A stretch of DNA of 64,000 nucleotides from Azotobacter paspali (GTDB lineage Bacteria; Pseudomonadota; Gammaproteobacteria; Pseudomonadales; Pseudomonadaceae): the NCBI RefSeq assembly GCF_042434745.1, contig NZ_JBHLSS010000145.1; one strand, 5' to 3'. Every line of letters begins with the position of its first letter. Position 1 is the first letter of the stretch. Below are positions 1-10,179 of the stretch, piece by piece. The notes under the pieces are model-generated. The model saw only the letters and a list, made by a program, of their open reading frames with translations. It did no database searches and was not told the origin of the DNA. Position numbers and translations under genes: made by a program.

Positions 1-137
1 TCGAAGGCCGCAACCTGTCCGACCGCAGCTACGCGGCCACCACCGGGGTGATCGCCGATGCCCGCGGACAGGACAGCGCCCAGTTCCTGCCCGGCGACGG
101 GCGCAGCGTCTACGTCGGGCTGGAATGGCGCCTGTGA
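1..137 (+). CDS. C-terminal end of a probable TonB-dependent outer-membrane receptor (partial)
   Basis: The reading frame is open from base 3 to the TGA at 135-137 and encodes the last 44 residues of a protein that begins before the window. The end of the chain (GRSVYVGLEWRL) has the alternating pattern and closing aromatic-rich strand usual for the last beta strand of TonB-dependent receptors, and the EGRNLSDRSYAATTG stretch resembles the penultimate strand region of that family. Such receptors take up siderophores, haem or cobalamin. The ligand cannot be told from this fragment. The call is an inference from a short tail. Confidence 0.55.
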   Translation, partial: EGRNLSDRSYAATTGVIADARGQDSAQFLPGDGRSVYVGLEWRL

Positions 138-149
138 TGGGCGTCCGCT

Positions 150-1094
150 TCAGTCCCGTGGCTTGCCGAAGACGTAGAAGAGGTTGGGCTCGCTGATCAC
201 GTAGAGGTTGCCGGCGGCGTCGATGGCGACGCCTTCGGCCTGGGGCACCGTCTCGCTCAGGCCGTGACGTCCGCGCGACAGGGAAAGGCTGCTCAGCGGG
301 CGGCCGTCGGCGTCCAGCTCCAGCAGCAGGCGCGACTCGTCGGAAAGCGCTAGCAGGTGGCCCCGGCTCTCGTCGAACGACAGGTTGGACAGGTCGCGGA
401 CGAACAGCCGCGCATCGCGCTCGGGATCGTCGCGCAGGTGCACGGCCATGGGCGCGTTCGGGTCGCGGTGCGGGAAGCCGGTCACCTCGTAGATGCGCAG
501 CGGGTTGCGTTCCTTGGCCACGAACAGGCGTTGCCCGTGGGCGTCGTAGGCCAGACCTTCGAAGCCCTTGTTACCGTTCAGGCCGAAACCCAGGCTGAGC
601 TGCTGGGCGCTGCTGGCATCGAAGGCGGTGGTTTCGTCGTCGATCTGTACCAGCACCAGGCGTTGGTCACGCTCGTCGGCGATCACGAAGCGGCCGGGCG
701 AGAGGTACTCGATGGCTTCCGGATCGTCGAAGCCGCTCAGGGCGATGCGCCGCAGCACCTCGCCCGCGGTGTTCAATTCGATCACTTCCGGGCGGGCGTT
801 GGTGACGCTGAAGAGGGTGCCGCGGCCGGGGTCGAAGGTCAGGCCGGACAGGTCGTCGAGTCCCTTCAGCGGCTTCGCCTCGATGGCGACCCGATAGTCG
901 GGCAGCCAGAGCGAGCCTTCGTGCAGCCGCTCGCTACCGTAAATCTGCCGCAGGTCGAAGCCGGCGCGTTCGAACAGGCGGAACTCCTGTCCGGCGCCGA
1001 GCGCCAACGCGAGCAGTACGGCGGACAGACCGAGCGACCAGTTGGGGATGTGGCGTCTGGCTGGGCGGGCCGGCATGCTCCGGATGATTGCCAT
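150..1094 (-). CDS. SdiA-regulated-family beta-propeller protein, membrane-anchored
   Basis: A 314-residue protein with a basic N-terminus, one hydrophobic segment at about residues 20-35 (signal anchor or signal peptide), then an extracytoplasmic domain with repeated propeller-type motifs such as GLTFDPGRGTLFSV, GLAYDAHGQRLFV and GVAIDAAGNLYVI. This matches the SdiA-regulated / YjiK family, whose biochemical role is unknown. I chose the ATG at 1094 because a GAAGG ribosome-binding site lies 7 bases upstream; the frame is open 17 codons further to an ATG at 1145 with no comparable site. It converges on the TonB receptor end at its 3' side. Confidence 0.75.
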   Translation of the reverse strand: MAIIRSMPARPARRHIPNWSLGLSAVLLALALGAGQEFRLFERAGFDLRQIYGSERLHEGSLWLPDYRVAIEAKPLKGLDDLSGLTFDPGRGTLFSVTNARPEVIELNTAGEVLRRIALSGFDDPEAIEYLSPGRFVIADERDQRLVLVQIDDETTAFDASSAQQLSLGFGLNGNKGFEGLAYDAHGQRLFVAKERNPLRIYEVTGFPHRDPNAPMAVHLRDDPERDARLFVRDLSNLSFDESRGHLLALSDESRLLLELDADGRPLSSLSLSRGRHGLSETVPQAEGVAIDAAGNLYVISEPNLFYVFGKPRD

Positions 1095-1184
1095 GGGGAA
1101 GCCTTCGCGATGTGAGGGGGCGGGTAGAGCATGTATCCCTGGCATGACAACTTTGGCGCAGTCTTCCGGTCCTCAGTTCAATAC

Positions 1185-1505
1185 CTAGACGAAATCGACG
1201 TCGATGGTGCATCCGAAGAGTTCCCTGTCCACCTCGCCTTGCAGGCGTACCTGGCGCTTCTCGTCGATGGTGGTGGCCGGCCAGTTTTCGTCGTCGATCT
1301 CGACTTCGATGCTGCCGGTCCGCTCCCGGAACTCGTAGTGCTCGTGCTTGAGCTGGCGGACGATCCGGCCTTCGAGGGTCACCGGGGTTTCATCGGCAGC
1401 CTCCCTGGTGGCGGATACGGTACCGTGGCGCCCTGGGCGCCCGCCGATGTAGCCGGCGGCGGAGGAGCCGGTGGCGATCAGACTGGCGATGAGCAGGATG
1501 GGCAG
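1185..1505 (-). CDS. YgiW/YdeI-type (BOF) OB-fold stress protein, start codon unclear
   Basis: Residues encoded by 1185-1382 match the bacterial OB-fold (BOF) family: VTLEGRIV, a TGSIEVEIDDENW core and a GEVDRELF/IDVDFV end. Family members are small periplasmic proteins linked to stress tolerance. Upstream the frame stays open to a stop at 1560-1562 and encodes a plausible signal peptide (LPILLIASLIATGSSAAG), but it holds no ATG, GTG or TTG before the GTG inside the mature domain at 1382. The CTG at 1505 has a GGAG about 10 bases upstream and is the best guess. Otherwise the original start has been lost and this is a pseudogene. Confidence 0.55.
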   Translation of the reverse strand: MPILLIASLIATGSSAAGYIGGRPGRHGTVSATREAADETPVTLEGRIVRQLKHEHYEFRERTGSIEVEIDDENWPATTIDEKRQVRLQGEVDRELFGCTIDVDFV

Positions 1506-1669
1506 GGGCGTTTTCTCCGGTTGGGTTCGATACTCCCACTGTAGCGACGCAAGCTGAATTCACTCTGCATGCGCGGACAGACTGGAACGCTACCCGGACC
1601 TGTGTGGCTGCCTGGTCGGACCTGGCCGACCGGACAGAGCCAGCCGCGGTCGTCCGACACCGGGCGGAT

Positions 1670-2335
1670 CTAGTCGCCCGGCTTGTTTCGGGATTCGGCG
1701 TCGGGAGCGATCAAGGGGGGCTTGAGGCATTTCATAACCGGCCGCTCATAGCCCCAGGTGATCAGGGCCTCGTTGCCGTGTTCCCACAGTGTCGTTTCGT
1801 TCTGTCCGGCGTATTTGACGCCGGTACTACTGGGCTGGACGATCATGACCGAATCCTGCTCGCCGTACTCGGCGTAGAGCGAAAGCGGATCGGTCTCGTA
1901 GAAACGGACGTGGACGATCTTGTTCCGATCGTCGTCGCAGGTGTAGGTGAAGGTACCGCTGAGGGGCACCAAGGCATGGCGCGCCTGCAGTTCGGCGATC
2001 CGCCGCCTGTAGCTTTCCCGCAGGCATTCGGGCGGCTCCGCGCTCTTCTCGCAGGCATCGCGCGACTCGATCCAGTCTTGCTGCTGTTCTTCCAGGCCCG
2101 CCGGATTCCCGGCGGACTCCCCGTTCCGGGCCGCCGCGTAGACCTCGGCCATCTTCCGGTCCAGTGCCGTGAGGTCCTGGTCCGTGCAGATGGTTTTTTC
2201 CAGGACGTCGGACAGGTTCTCGCCGCATTCGTAAGGACGAGCCTCGCCCGCTTCGGCGGCCAGGCCGAGGCAGCCTGCGAGCAGCAGGGGCAGTGTCGCG
2301 TGCGATGGCGGATTGAAGCGAAGCAATTGGTTCAT
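1670..2335 (-). CDS. lipoprotein with LprI-like and MliC-like lysozyme-inhibitor domains
   Basis: A 221-residue protein. The N-terminus is a lipoprotein signal with lipobox L19-A20-G21-C22. Next comes an LprI/DUF1311-type helical domain with conserved cysteines (ECGENLSDVLEKTICTDQDL, DACEKSAEPPECL), and then an MliC-like domain starting at TFTYTCDDDR with the family pattern of beta strands (VRFYETDPL, VKYAGQNETTLWEHGNEALI). MliC proteins inhibit c-type lysozyme in the periplasm. The start at 2335 has AAGGA 7 bases upstream and leaves a clean signal peptide, so I rejected a 48-codon longer form. Inhibitor activity is inferred from the family. Confidence 0.75.
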   Translation of the reverse strand: MNQLLRFNPPSHATLPLLLAGCLGLAAEAGEARPYECGENLSDVLEKTICTDQDLTALDRKMAEVYAAARNGESAGNPAGLEEQQQDWIESRDACEKSAEPPECLRESYRRRIAELQARHALVPLSGTFTYTCDDDRNKIVHVRFYETDPLSLYAEYGEQDSVMIVQPSSTGVKYAGQNETTLWEHGNEALITWGYERPVMKCLKPPLIAPDAESRNKPGD

Positions 2336-2504
2336 GTAGGGGTCCTTGATGTGCGCTCCTGTCGAGCGGGGAAAAAGGTGAGCCCACGCCAGGACGACGC
2401 CGTCGCCGGACGGCTCGCCCTGGACGGGCTTTATTCTTGACAAGCAAGTGCGCGAAGCCGTTTCAACGCGCCGGACCACTGTCGGCCATGAGCGGCGTTG
2501 TCGT

Positions 2505-2735
2505 TCAGCGCGGACGGAAGCGGTAGTCCCGGTAATTCAGCACCACGCCGTCGCCGGCGATCCGCTCCAGGACGACGCCGGGGTCGGCCTGGCCGCCCTG
2601 GCGCAGGATGCGATCGTTGATCACTACCATGCGCAGGTGCGCATCGTCTGCGTAGGAAAATCCGAGCGATCCTGTGAAACGGCCGTCGGAGCGATCCGAC
2701 ACAACTTTCCTGCCCGGTTCCGATCTCTCCTGGCT
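2505..2735 (-). pseudogene. remnant of gspB-like gene (C-terminal domain only)
   Basis: The last about 65 codons match the C-terminal domain of general secretion pathway protein B: MVVINDRILRQGG, then VVLERIAGDGVVLNYRDYRF. In intact GspB this periplasmic domain follows a transmembrane segment and a proline-rich linker and works with GspA in placing the type II secretin. Here the frame is closed by a stop at 2736-2738 and no gspA or N-terminal half is present. The only starts are a GTG at 2702 and weaker codons. I read it as a leftover of a deleted gspAB locus; a short expressed protein cannot be ruled out. Confidence 0.6.
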
Positions 2736-2804
2736 TCATGCGATTGCTCGGAGCGAGTGCCGCAGCGACCGGAGGCTGGAGGAGAAAGGGCGGCGCCCGC
2801 TACC

Positions 2805-5519
<2,715 letters not shown>

Positions 5520-6225
5520 CGCATTCCTCGCTCTGTCTGTCCTGGGGCTCGAAGTGTCCGCCATTGCGCTTTCACGGCAGCCGTCGGAACGGCCGTTGCG
5601 CGCGATCGCGGCCGACCGTCCTCCTCGGTTTGCGACGGGGCGTGTCGGCGCGGGCGGGTGGCGAGTACGGACTATCCTCGCCCCGATGCGGAGCGGCTGC
5701 CTTGCTCGCCGTCAGTTCCGGCGACCGGAGCGTGCCACCAGGCACTTGCGCATGAGGTGTCCGCATGGTCACTGGCGTACCGGCTGGAGTCATGTCCGGC
5801 CTCGGAAGAGTCGCGGCGGATCATGCTCCGGGTTCGGGACGAAGGGCGCTTCGGAATCGCACCAGGCTCTCCGCCGACCGTTCCGGCCCGAGTTCCGCCA
5901 TCTTTTCGCCTTCGTCTGCCTCCGTGGCCTTGTCCCGCCAGGCGGCCGTTGGCATCGGTTTGCGCAACATAAGTCTGGACCATTCGTCGCGAACTGCGGG
6001 GAGGGTGCTGCTCGAGCGCTTCGCTCGCGAAGCTGTCCGCTGCAGTCCGAAGCCGCTGTGACCGGGGCGCGGCGGCGTTGATGAGTTACCGTGCGCCTTG
6101 CCACGGGCGCATCGGGATTGAGCATTGTCGCCTCGACCGGCGATCATGTCGGTGCTGGCCGCGTTCCGGCTGTTTAGGCGCCGGGGTGCGGGCTGTGGGT
6201 CGCGGCATTCGGAAGGAGAGGATAG
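5520..6225. other. 706-bp stretch with no recognisable gene
   Basis: Several frames are open in both directions because the DNA is GC-rich, but none encodes anything I recognise or is preceded by a convincing ribosome-binding site, and they are rich in Arg, Pro and Ser as expected of non-coding frames. Presumably it holds the divergent promoters of the P-type ATPase gene and the CHAD gene. The last 15 bases carry the AAGGAG site of the latter. Confidence 0.5.
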
Positions 6226-6981
6226 ATGATTGCCAATCGGTTGCAGGACCGGGTTTTGCGCCTGGATGTCGCCTTGCAGGCCTGTGCCGCCCGCCTCGCG
6301 GCGCACAGCGATGACGAGGCGCTGCACGACCTGCGCGTTGCCCTGCGCCGGCTGCGCAGCCTGCTGAGCCCGTTGCGCGGCCTGCCCGGCATCGATCCGC
6401 TGGCGCGGGCCGCCGCCGCCATGGGGCGGCTGAGCACGCCGCTGCGCGACGACGAAGTACTGTTGTGGGAGTTGCAAGCCGCTGCCCTTGACGAGTTGAT
6501 CGGTACCCGTCGCGAACGGCTGGAGGCCGGGCGCGATGGCCTGCTGGCCAGTGCCGAATGGAGGCAGTTGTGCAACACCCTGGTCGTCTGGCCCTCGCTC
6601 TGGCGCCAGGCCGGACGCGACGGCGCCTTGCGCGGCCTGCGCCGGCGCATCGGCAAGCGTCAGGCGCGCCAGGCCCGGCGACTGGACGAGGCGCTGCGCG
6701 ATCCGGCCCACGACCGGCATCGGCTGCGTCTGCTGATCAAGCGGGTGCGCTACGGCGCTGAAGCCTATCCCGATCTGATCGATCTTTCGAAGGATGGAGC
6801 GAAGCGCCTGAAGAGTGCGCAGGCCGCGCTGGGCGATTGGCACGATCGCCTGCAGTGGCTGGCGCGGGCAGAGCGGGAAACCGATCTCGAGCCGCTGACG
6901 GTCCGCTGGCGCGAGGAACTAGAGGCGAGCGCCCGGCGTGCCGACCGCGTCCTGACGACCCTGGCGCTGGATTTCGCCTGA
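6226..6981 (+). CDS. CHAD domain protein
   Basis: A 251-residue protein of the CHAD (conserved histidine alpha-helical) family. It shows the typical start LHDLRVALRRLRSLLSPL with the conserved His and Arg run, and later DRHRLRLLIKRVRYGAEAY and ALGDWHDRL, which repeat the pattern. CHAD proteins bind polyphosphate through basic helices and often associate with polyphosphate granules. No CYTH domain is fused or adjacent. AAGGAG lies about 8 bases before the ATG. The polyphosphate role is taken from the family. Confidence 0.85.
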   Translation: MIANRLQDRVLRLDVALQACAARLAAHSDDEALHDLRVALRRLRSLLSPLRGLPGIDPLARAAAAMGRLSTPLRDDEVLLWELQAAALDELIGTRRERLEAGRDGLLASAEWRQLCNTLVVWPSLWRQAGRDGALRGLRRRIGKRQARQARRLDEALRDPAHDRHRLRLLIKRVRYGAEAYPDLIDLSKDGAKRLKSAQAALGDWHDRLQWLARAERETDLEPLTVRWREELEASARRADRVLTTLALDFA

Positions 6982-6997
6982 GCGGGCCTTCCGTCGT

Positions 6998-7360
6998 TCA
7001 CTCGCGCTTGCGCTGGCAGGCTTTCCAGGCTCGCCGCCAGGCACCGCTCAGGACGAACCAAGGGAAGGTCAGGAACTGCTCGACCAGCAGGTGGGGCAGG
7101 GAATTCTCCGGGTGCCGGGGATCGGAGCCGTTCTCGAAGCGGTGTCCCTGGGCGATCAGAACGAGGGCCGCGGCCAAGCCGAGTCCGCCGAGCACCAGTG
7201 CCAGCAGGTCCCGTTGCACAAGGGCGCCGACCAGCATCAGGCAGGCTACGCCGAACAGCGGCAGGGCGAGCATGTGCAAAGCCAGGTTGGTCCGGTCGTG
7301 GTGGCAGTTTTCGTAGTGCCGCCATTGACGGTGGAAATACTCCGCAGCGCGTTTGCCCAT
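6998..7360 (-). CDS. Mpo1-like (DUF962) membrane protein
   Basis: A 120-residue protein with two to three hydrophobic helices and the family signatures YFHRQWRHYENCHHDRTNLALHM at the N-terminus (shown here only as a landmark: HRQWRHYENCHHDRTN) and GHRFENGSDPRHPENS in the middle, with conserved histidines. The Mpo1/YGL010w family includes a yeast iron-dependent dioxygenase acting on 2-hydroxy fatty acids; the bacterial role is not established. The ATG at 7360 has GGAG 7 bases upstream, which favours it over longer forms. Confidence 0.75.
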   Translation of the reverse strand: MGKRAAEYFHRQWRHYENCHHDRTNLALHMLALPLFGVACLMLVGALVQRDLLALVLGGLGLAAALVLIAQGHRFENGSDPRHPENSLPHLLVEQFLTFPWFVLSGAWRRAWKACQRKRE

Positions 7361-7489
7361 GTTCACACTCCTCGACGTCGTGGATGAGAGAAGTCTAGTC
7401 GGGTTTCTGCGGGCCACTCGCATGGCCCGTCCGCGGCTGGCCGACGGCATTGGGAAGGCGAGGGAATTCATGGGCGCTGGTTTGCGATA

Positions 7490-7512
7490 AAAATGCTATG
7501 TTATAACAATAA
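7490..7512 (+). promoter_or_regulatory. candidate Zur operator
   Basis: The 23-bp stretch has two halves, AAAATGCTATG and TATAACAATAA, around a central T. Against the gammaproteobacterial Zur consensus (GAAATGTTATA-N-TATAACATTTC) I count 16 of 22 matches, with the inner half TATAACA perfect. It lies about 95 bp before dksA2, in a locally AT-rich patch, and the three downstream genes are the kind found in zinc-starvation regulons, which supports the call. No binding data are implied. Confidence 0.65.
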
Positions 7513-7607
7513 TGAAAGTGCTCTTCCTGTACAGGTTCCGCAGGCGTGGGCATTGAAAGACAGCCCTCTGGACTGCGCCTGTGGAGGTCCCGACCCTGGA
7601 GGCTCCC

Positions 7608-8012
7608 ATGACCGAAGCCGAACTGCTGGCCCAGCCCGAAGAGGCTTACATGAACGAGCAGCAGCAGACCTTCTTCCGTGACCTGCTGCTGGCGCAGCGC
7701 GCCGAGCTGCAACTGCGCATCGACGAGAAATTCGCCAGCTTGCGCGAGCCGGAGCCGAGCGGTGATCCGGCGGATATCGGCAGCGCCGAGGAGCAGCGGC
7801 AATGGTATCTGCGCGTGCTGGAGCGGGAGAAGAAGCTTTTGGACAAGATCGACGCGGCGCTCGAGCGCCTGGCCCACGGCGCTTATGGCTGGTGCGTCGA
7901 GACGGGCGAACCGATCGGCCTGCGGCGCCTGCTGCTGCGCCCCACCGCGACGCTCTGCATCGAGGCGAAGGAGCGCCAGGAGCAGCGCGAACGGCATCTG
8001 CGCGACATCTGA
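7608..8012 (+). CDS. dksA2: DksA2, zinc-independent DksA paralogue
   Basis: A 134-residue DksA/TraR-family protein that binds RNA polymerase in the secondary channel and works with ppGpp. The coiled-coil region carries DPADIGSAEEQRQ. The zinc-finger region keeps only two of four cysteines (GWCVETGEPIGLRRLLLRPTATLCIEA), which is the hallmark of DksA2, the paralogue that replaces DksA when zinc is scarce in P. aeruginosa. The ATG at 7608 has GGAGG 5 bases upstream. It is the first gene of a three-gene operon behind a candidate Zur box; the next gene starts 10 bases after its stop. Confidence 0.9.
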   Translation: MTEAELLAQPEEAYMNEQQQTFFRDLLLAQRAELQLRIDEKFASLREPEPSGDPADIGSAEEQRQWYLRVLEREKKLLDKIDAALERLAHGAYGWCVETGEPIGLRRLLLRPTATLCIEAKERQEQRERHLRDI

Positions 8013-8022
8013 GGAGAATTTT

Positions 8023-9228
8023 ATGAATCGACGACTGCCCGTGACCGTGCTGTCCGGCTTTCTGGGCGCTGGCAAGAGTACGCTGCTCAACTATGTCCTG
8101 AAGAACCGCGCGAACCTGCGGGTGGCGGTGATCGTCAACGACATGAGCGAAATCAACATCGATGGCAGCGAAGTGCAGCGCGATGTCAGCCTCGAGCGCG
8201 GCGAGGAACGGCTCGTCGAGATGAGCAATGGCTGCATTTGCTGCACCCTGCGCGAGGATCTGCTCGAAGAGGTCAGCCGGCTGGCCCGCGAAGGGCGCTT
8301 CGACTACCTGCTCATCGAGTCCACCGGCATCGCCGAGCCGCTGCCGGTGGCGGAAACCTTTACCTTCCGCGACAGCCAGGGACGGAGCCTGTCCGATCTG
8401 GCCCGCCTGGACACCCTGGTGACGGTGGTCGACGGGGTCAATTTCCTGCGCGATTTCCACGAGGCCGAGAGCCTGGCCAGCCATGGCGAGGGGCTGGGGG
8501 AGGAGGACGAACGCTCGATCACCGACTTGCTGATCGAGCAGGTGGAGTTCGCGGACGTCATCCTGATCAGCAAGATCGACCTGATCTCCCAGGCCGAGCG
8601 GGAAGAGCTGGCGGCGATTCTCGGCCGCCTCAACACGCAGGCCGAGATTCTGCCGATGAGCATGGGCCGGGTGCCGTTGGACAGGCTCCTCGACACGGGC
8701 CGCTTCGATTTCGCGCGCGCTGCCCAGGCGCCGGGCTGGCTGCGGGAAATGCGTGGCGAGCATGTCCCGGAAACCGAGGAGTACGGTATCGCCTCGACGG
8801 CTTATCAGGCCCGCCGGCCTTTCCATCCGCAGCGTTTCTTCGATTTCCTGAGCCGCGAATGGGACAACGGGCGACTGCTGCGCTCCAAGGGCTGGTTCTG
8901 GCTGGCGAGCAAACCGGAAGAGGCCGGTGGCTGGTCCCAAGCCGGTGGCCTGATGCGCCATGGCCATGCCGGGCGCTGGTGGCGTTTCGTGCCCAGGGAG
9001 CAGTGGCCGAGGGACGAAGAGGGAGTGGCGGCGATCAAGCGCTACTGGACGGCCGAGGTCGGCGACTGCCGCCAGGAGCTGGTGTTCATCGGCCAGCACA
9101 TCGATTTTGCCCGTCTTATCCGAGAACTCGACGCCTGCCTGCTCGACGACGCGGAAATGGCCGCGGGGCCGGAGTCCTGGCGGTCCCTGCCGGACCCCTT
9201 CGGGACTTGGGGCGAGGAGGTCGCCTAA
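8023..9228 (+). CDS. COG0523-family GTP-binding protein, putative zinc metallochaperone
   Basis: A 401-residue G3E GTPase of the CobW/COG0523 family. It has a Walker A GFLGAGKST at residues 12-20, the metal-binding CxCC motif GCICC with cysteines at 71, 73 and 74, a Walker B/ESTG segment (LLIESTGIAEP), the guanine-specificity motif SKID, and a CobW C-terminal domain. Family members deliver zinc or other metals to client proteins. GAGGAG lies upstream of the ATG and overlaps the end of the dksA2 stop codon. Position between dksA2 and a DUF1826 gene, behind a Zur-like site, points to zinc starvation rather than cobalamin synthesis. Confidence 0.9.
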   Translation: MNRRLPVTVLSGFLGAGKSTLLNYVLKNRANLRVAVIVNDMSEINIDGSEVQRDVSLERGEERLVEMSNGCICCTLREDLLEEVSRLAREGRFDYLLIESTGIAEPLPVAETFTFRDSQGRSLSDLARLDTLVTVVDGVNFLRDFHEAESLASHGEGLGEEDERSITDLLIEQVEFADVILISKIDLISQAEREELAAILGRLNTQAEILPMSMGRVPLDRLLDTGRFDFARAAQAPGWLREMRGEHVPETEEYGIASTAYQARRPFHPQRFFDFLSREWDNGRLLRSKGWFWLASKPEEAGGWSQAGGLMRHGHAGRWWRFVPREQWPRDEEGVAAIKRYWTAEVGDCRQELVFIGQHIDFARLIRELDACLLDDAEMAAGPESWRSLPDPFGTWGEEVA

Positions 9229-9229
9229 G

Positions 9230-9862
9230 ATGCGGGAAGCGCTTATCCGGCGGCTGCCGCGTCAGCTCTGCGCCGACAGCTCGGCGGTGCTCGCCGAGGT
9301 GCTGGAGGAGGGCGTCAATATGGCGCTCTGGCAGCGGTCCCTGTCCCGCCCGGTCGAGCGTTTCGCCGCGCTGTTGGCGCATGGCGAGCGCCTGGCAGTG
9401 TCGCTGGTCGTCGAGCTGGAGCATCCCGAGGCGGAGCCGGATCTAAGCCGGCTACTCGTGGAGCATGCCGGCGCGGAGGGGTACGCCGAATTCGTCGCCG
9501 ATCTGACTTGGCTGGTCTCGGCCTACGCCTGCCTGATCGATGCCCATCGTGTCGGTTTGCGCCTGCGCTCGCTGGAAACCGCCATGTGTCCGCGCTTTCA
9601 CGTCGACCGGGTACCCCTGCGGCTAGTCACCACCTATTGCGGCATCGGCAGCCAGTGGCTACACGAGGGCGCCATGGCGAGGGCGCGTCTCGGCGATGCG
9701 TCCGCCGAGCCGAGCGAGGCGCAGCAGATCGGCACCGGAGCGGTGGCGCTGTTCAAGGGCGAGAAGTGGCTGGGCAACGAGGGGGCCGGTATCGTCCACC
9801 GTTCGCCGCGGCCGGCGCCCGGAGAGCCGCGCCTGCTCCTGACCCTGGACTGGCTGGCGTAG
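9230..9862 (+). CDS. DUF1826 protein of the zinc-starvation operon
   Basis: A 210-residue protein of the DUF1826 family. Recognisable stretches are FHVDRVPLRLVTTYCG, GTQWL-like GSQWLHEGA, and GAVALFKGEKW near the C-terminus; the pattern FHVD...R resembles iron/2-oxoglutarate-type beta barrels, but I cannot assign an activity. It starts one base after the stop of the COG0523 gene and its ribosome-binding site lies in that gene's end. In P. aeruginosa I recall the same three-gene order in the Zur regulon. Function unknown. Confidence 0.8.
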   Translation: MREALIRRLPRQLCADSSAVLAEVLEEGVNMALWQRSLSRPVERFAALLAHGERLAVSLVVELEHPEAEPDLSRLLVEHAGAEGYAEFVADLTWLVSAYACLIDAHRVGLRLRSLETAMCPRFHVDRVPLRLVTTYCGIGSQWLHEGAMARARLGDASAEPSEAQQIGTGAVALFKGEKWLGNEGAGIVHRSPRPAPGEPRLLLTLDWLA

Positions 9863-9869
9863 GGCGTTT

Positions 9870-10148
9870 CATCGATTGTTTCCCTGAGTTGCGTTGCAGC
9901 CGAAAATGGGGCCAGGCCGGGCCGCGTTCGGCAAGGTGCAGCCTTTGGCAATGGTCATTCCCTTGCCAAAGGCTGCAACGCCGCATGGCCCCATTTCCGG
10001 CGCAACCTAGGCGGCCTCGCCCGAAGGGACGACCTGTTTTGGCACAGCGCGGCGTTGCTCGTCGTTCATTTGAAATGACCAAACTTCTCTCCTCGCGCCT
10101 TGCCCTGTGCCAGAACAGGCGCTCGTTGCAACGCGGAAGCAATCGATG
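9870..10148. repeat. 279-bp palindromic, MITE-like element
   Basis: The outer arms CATCGATTG...GTTGCA (9870-9898) and its complement (10125-10148) bracket two nested hairpins. The first spans 9893-10006 with a perfect 13-bp core (GCAGCCTTTGGCA at 9938-9950 against 9964-9976) and outer arms ending in ATGGGGCCA/TGGCCCCAT. The second pairs 10033-10047 with 10105-10119 (14 of 15) and holds a TCATTT-G-AAATGA centre. It has no coding content and sits between convergent genes. A non-autonomous mobile element or a compound repeat fits; it may also stop transcription from both sides. Confidence 0.6.
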
Positions 10149-10179
10149 ACACGCCCTTGTCCAGATGCGGTTCCGGGCC

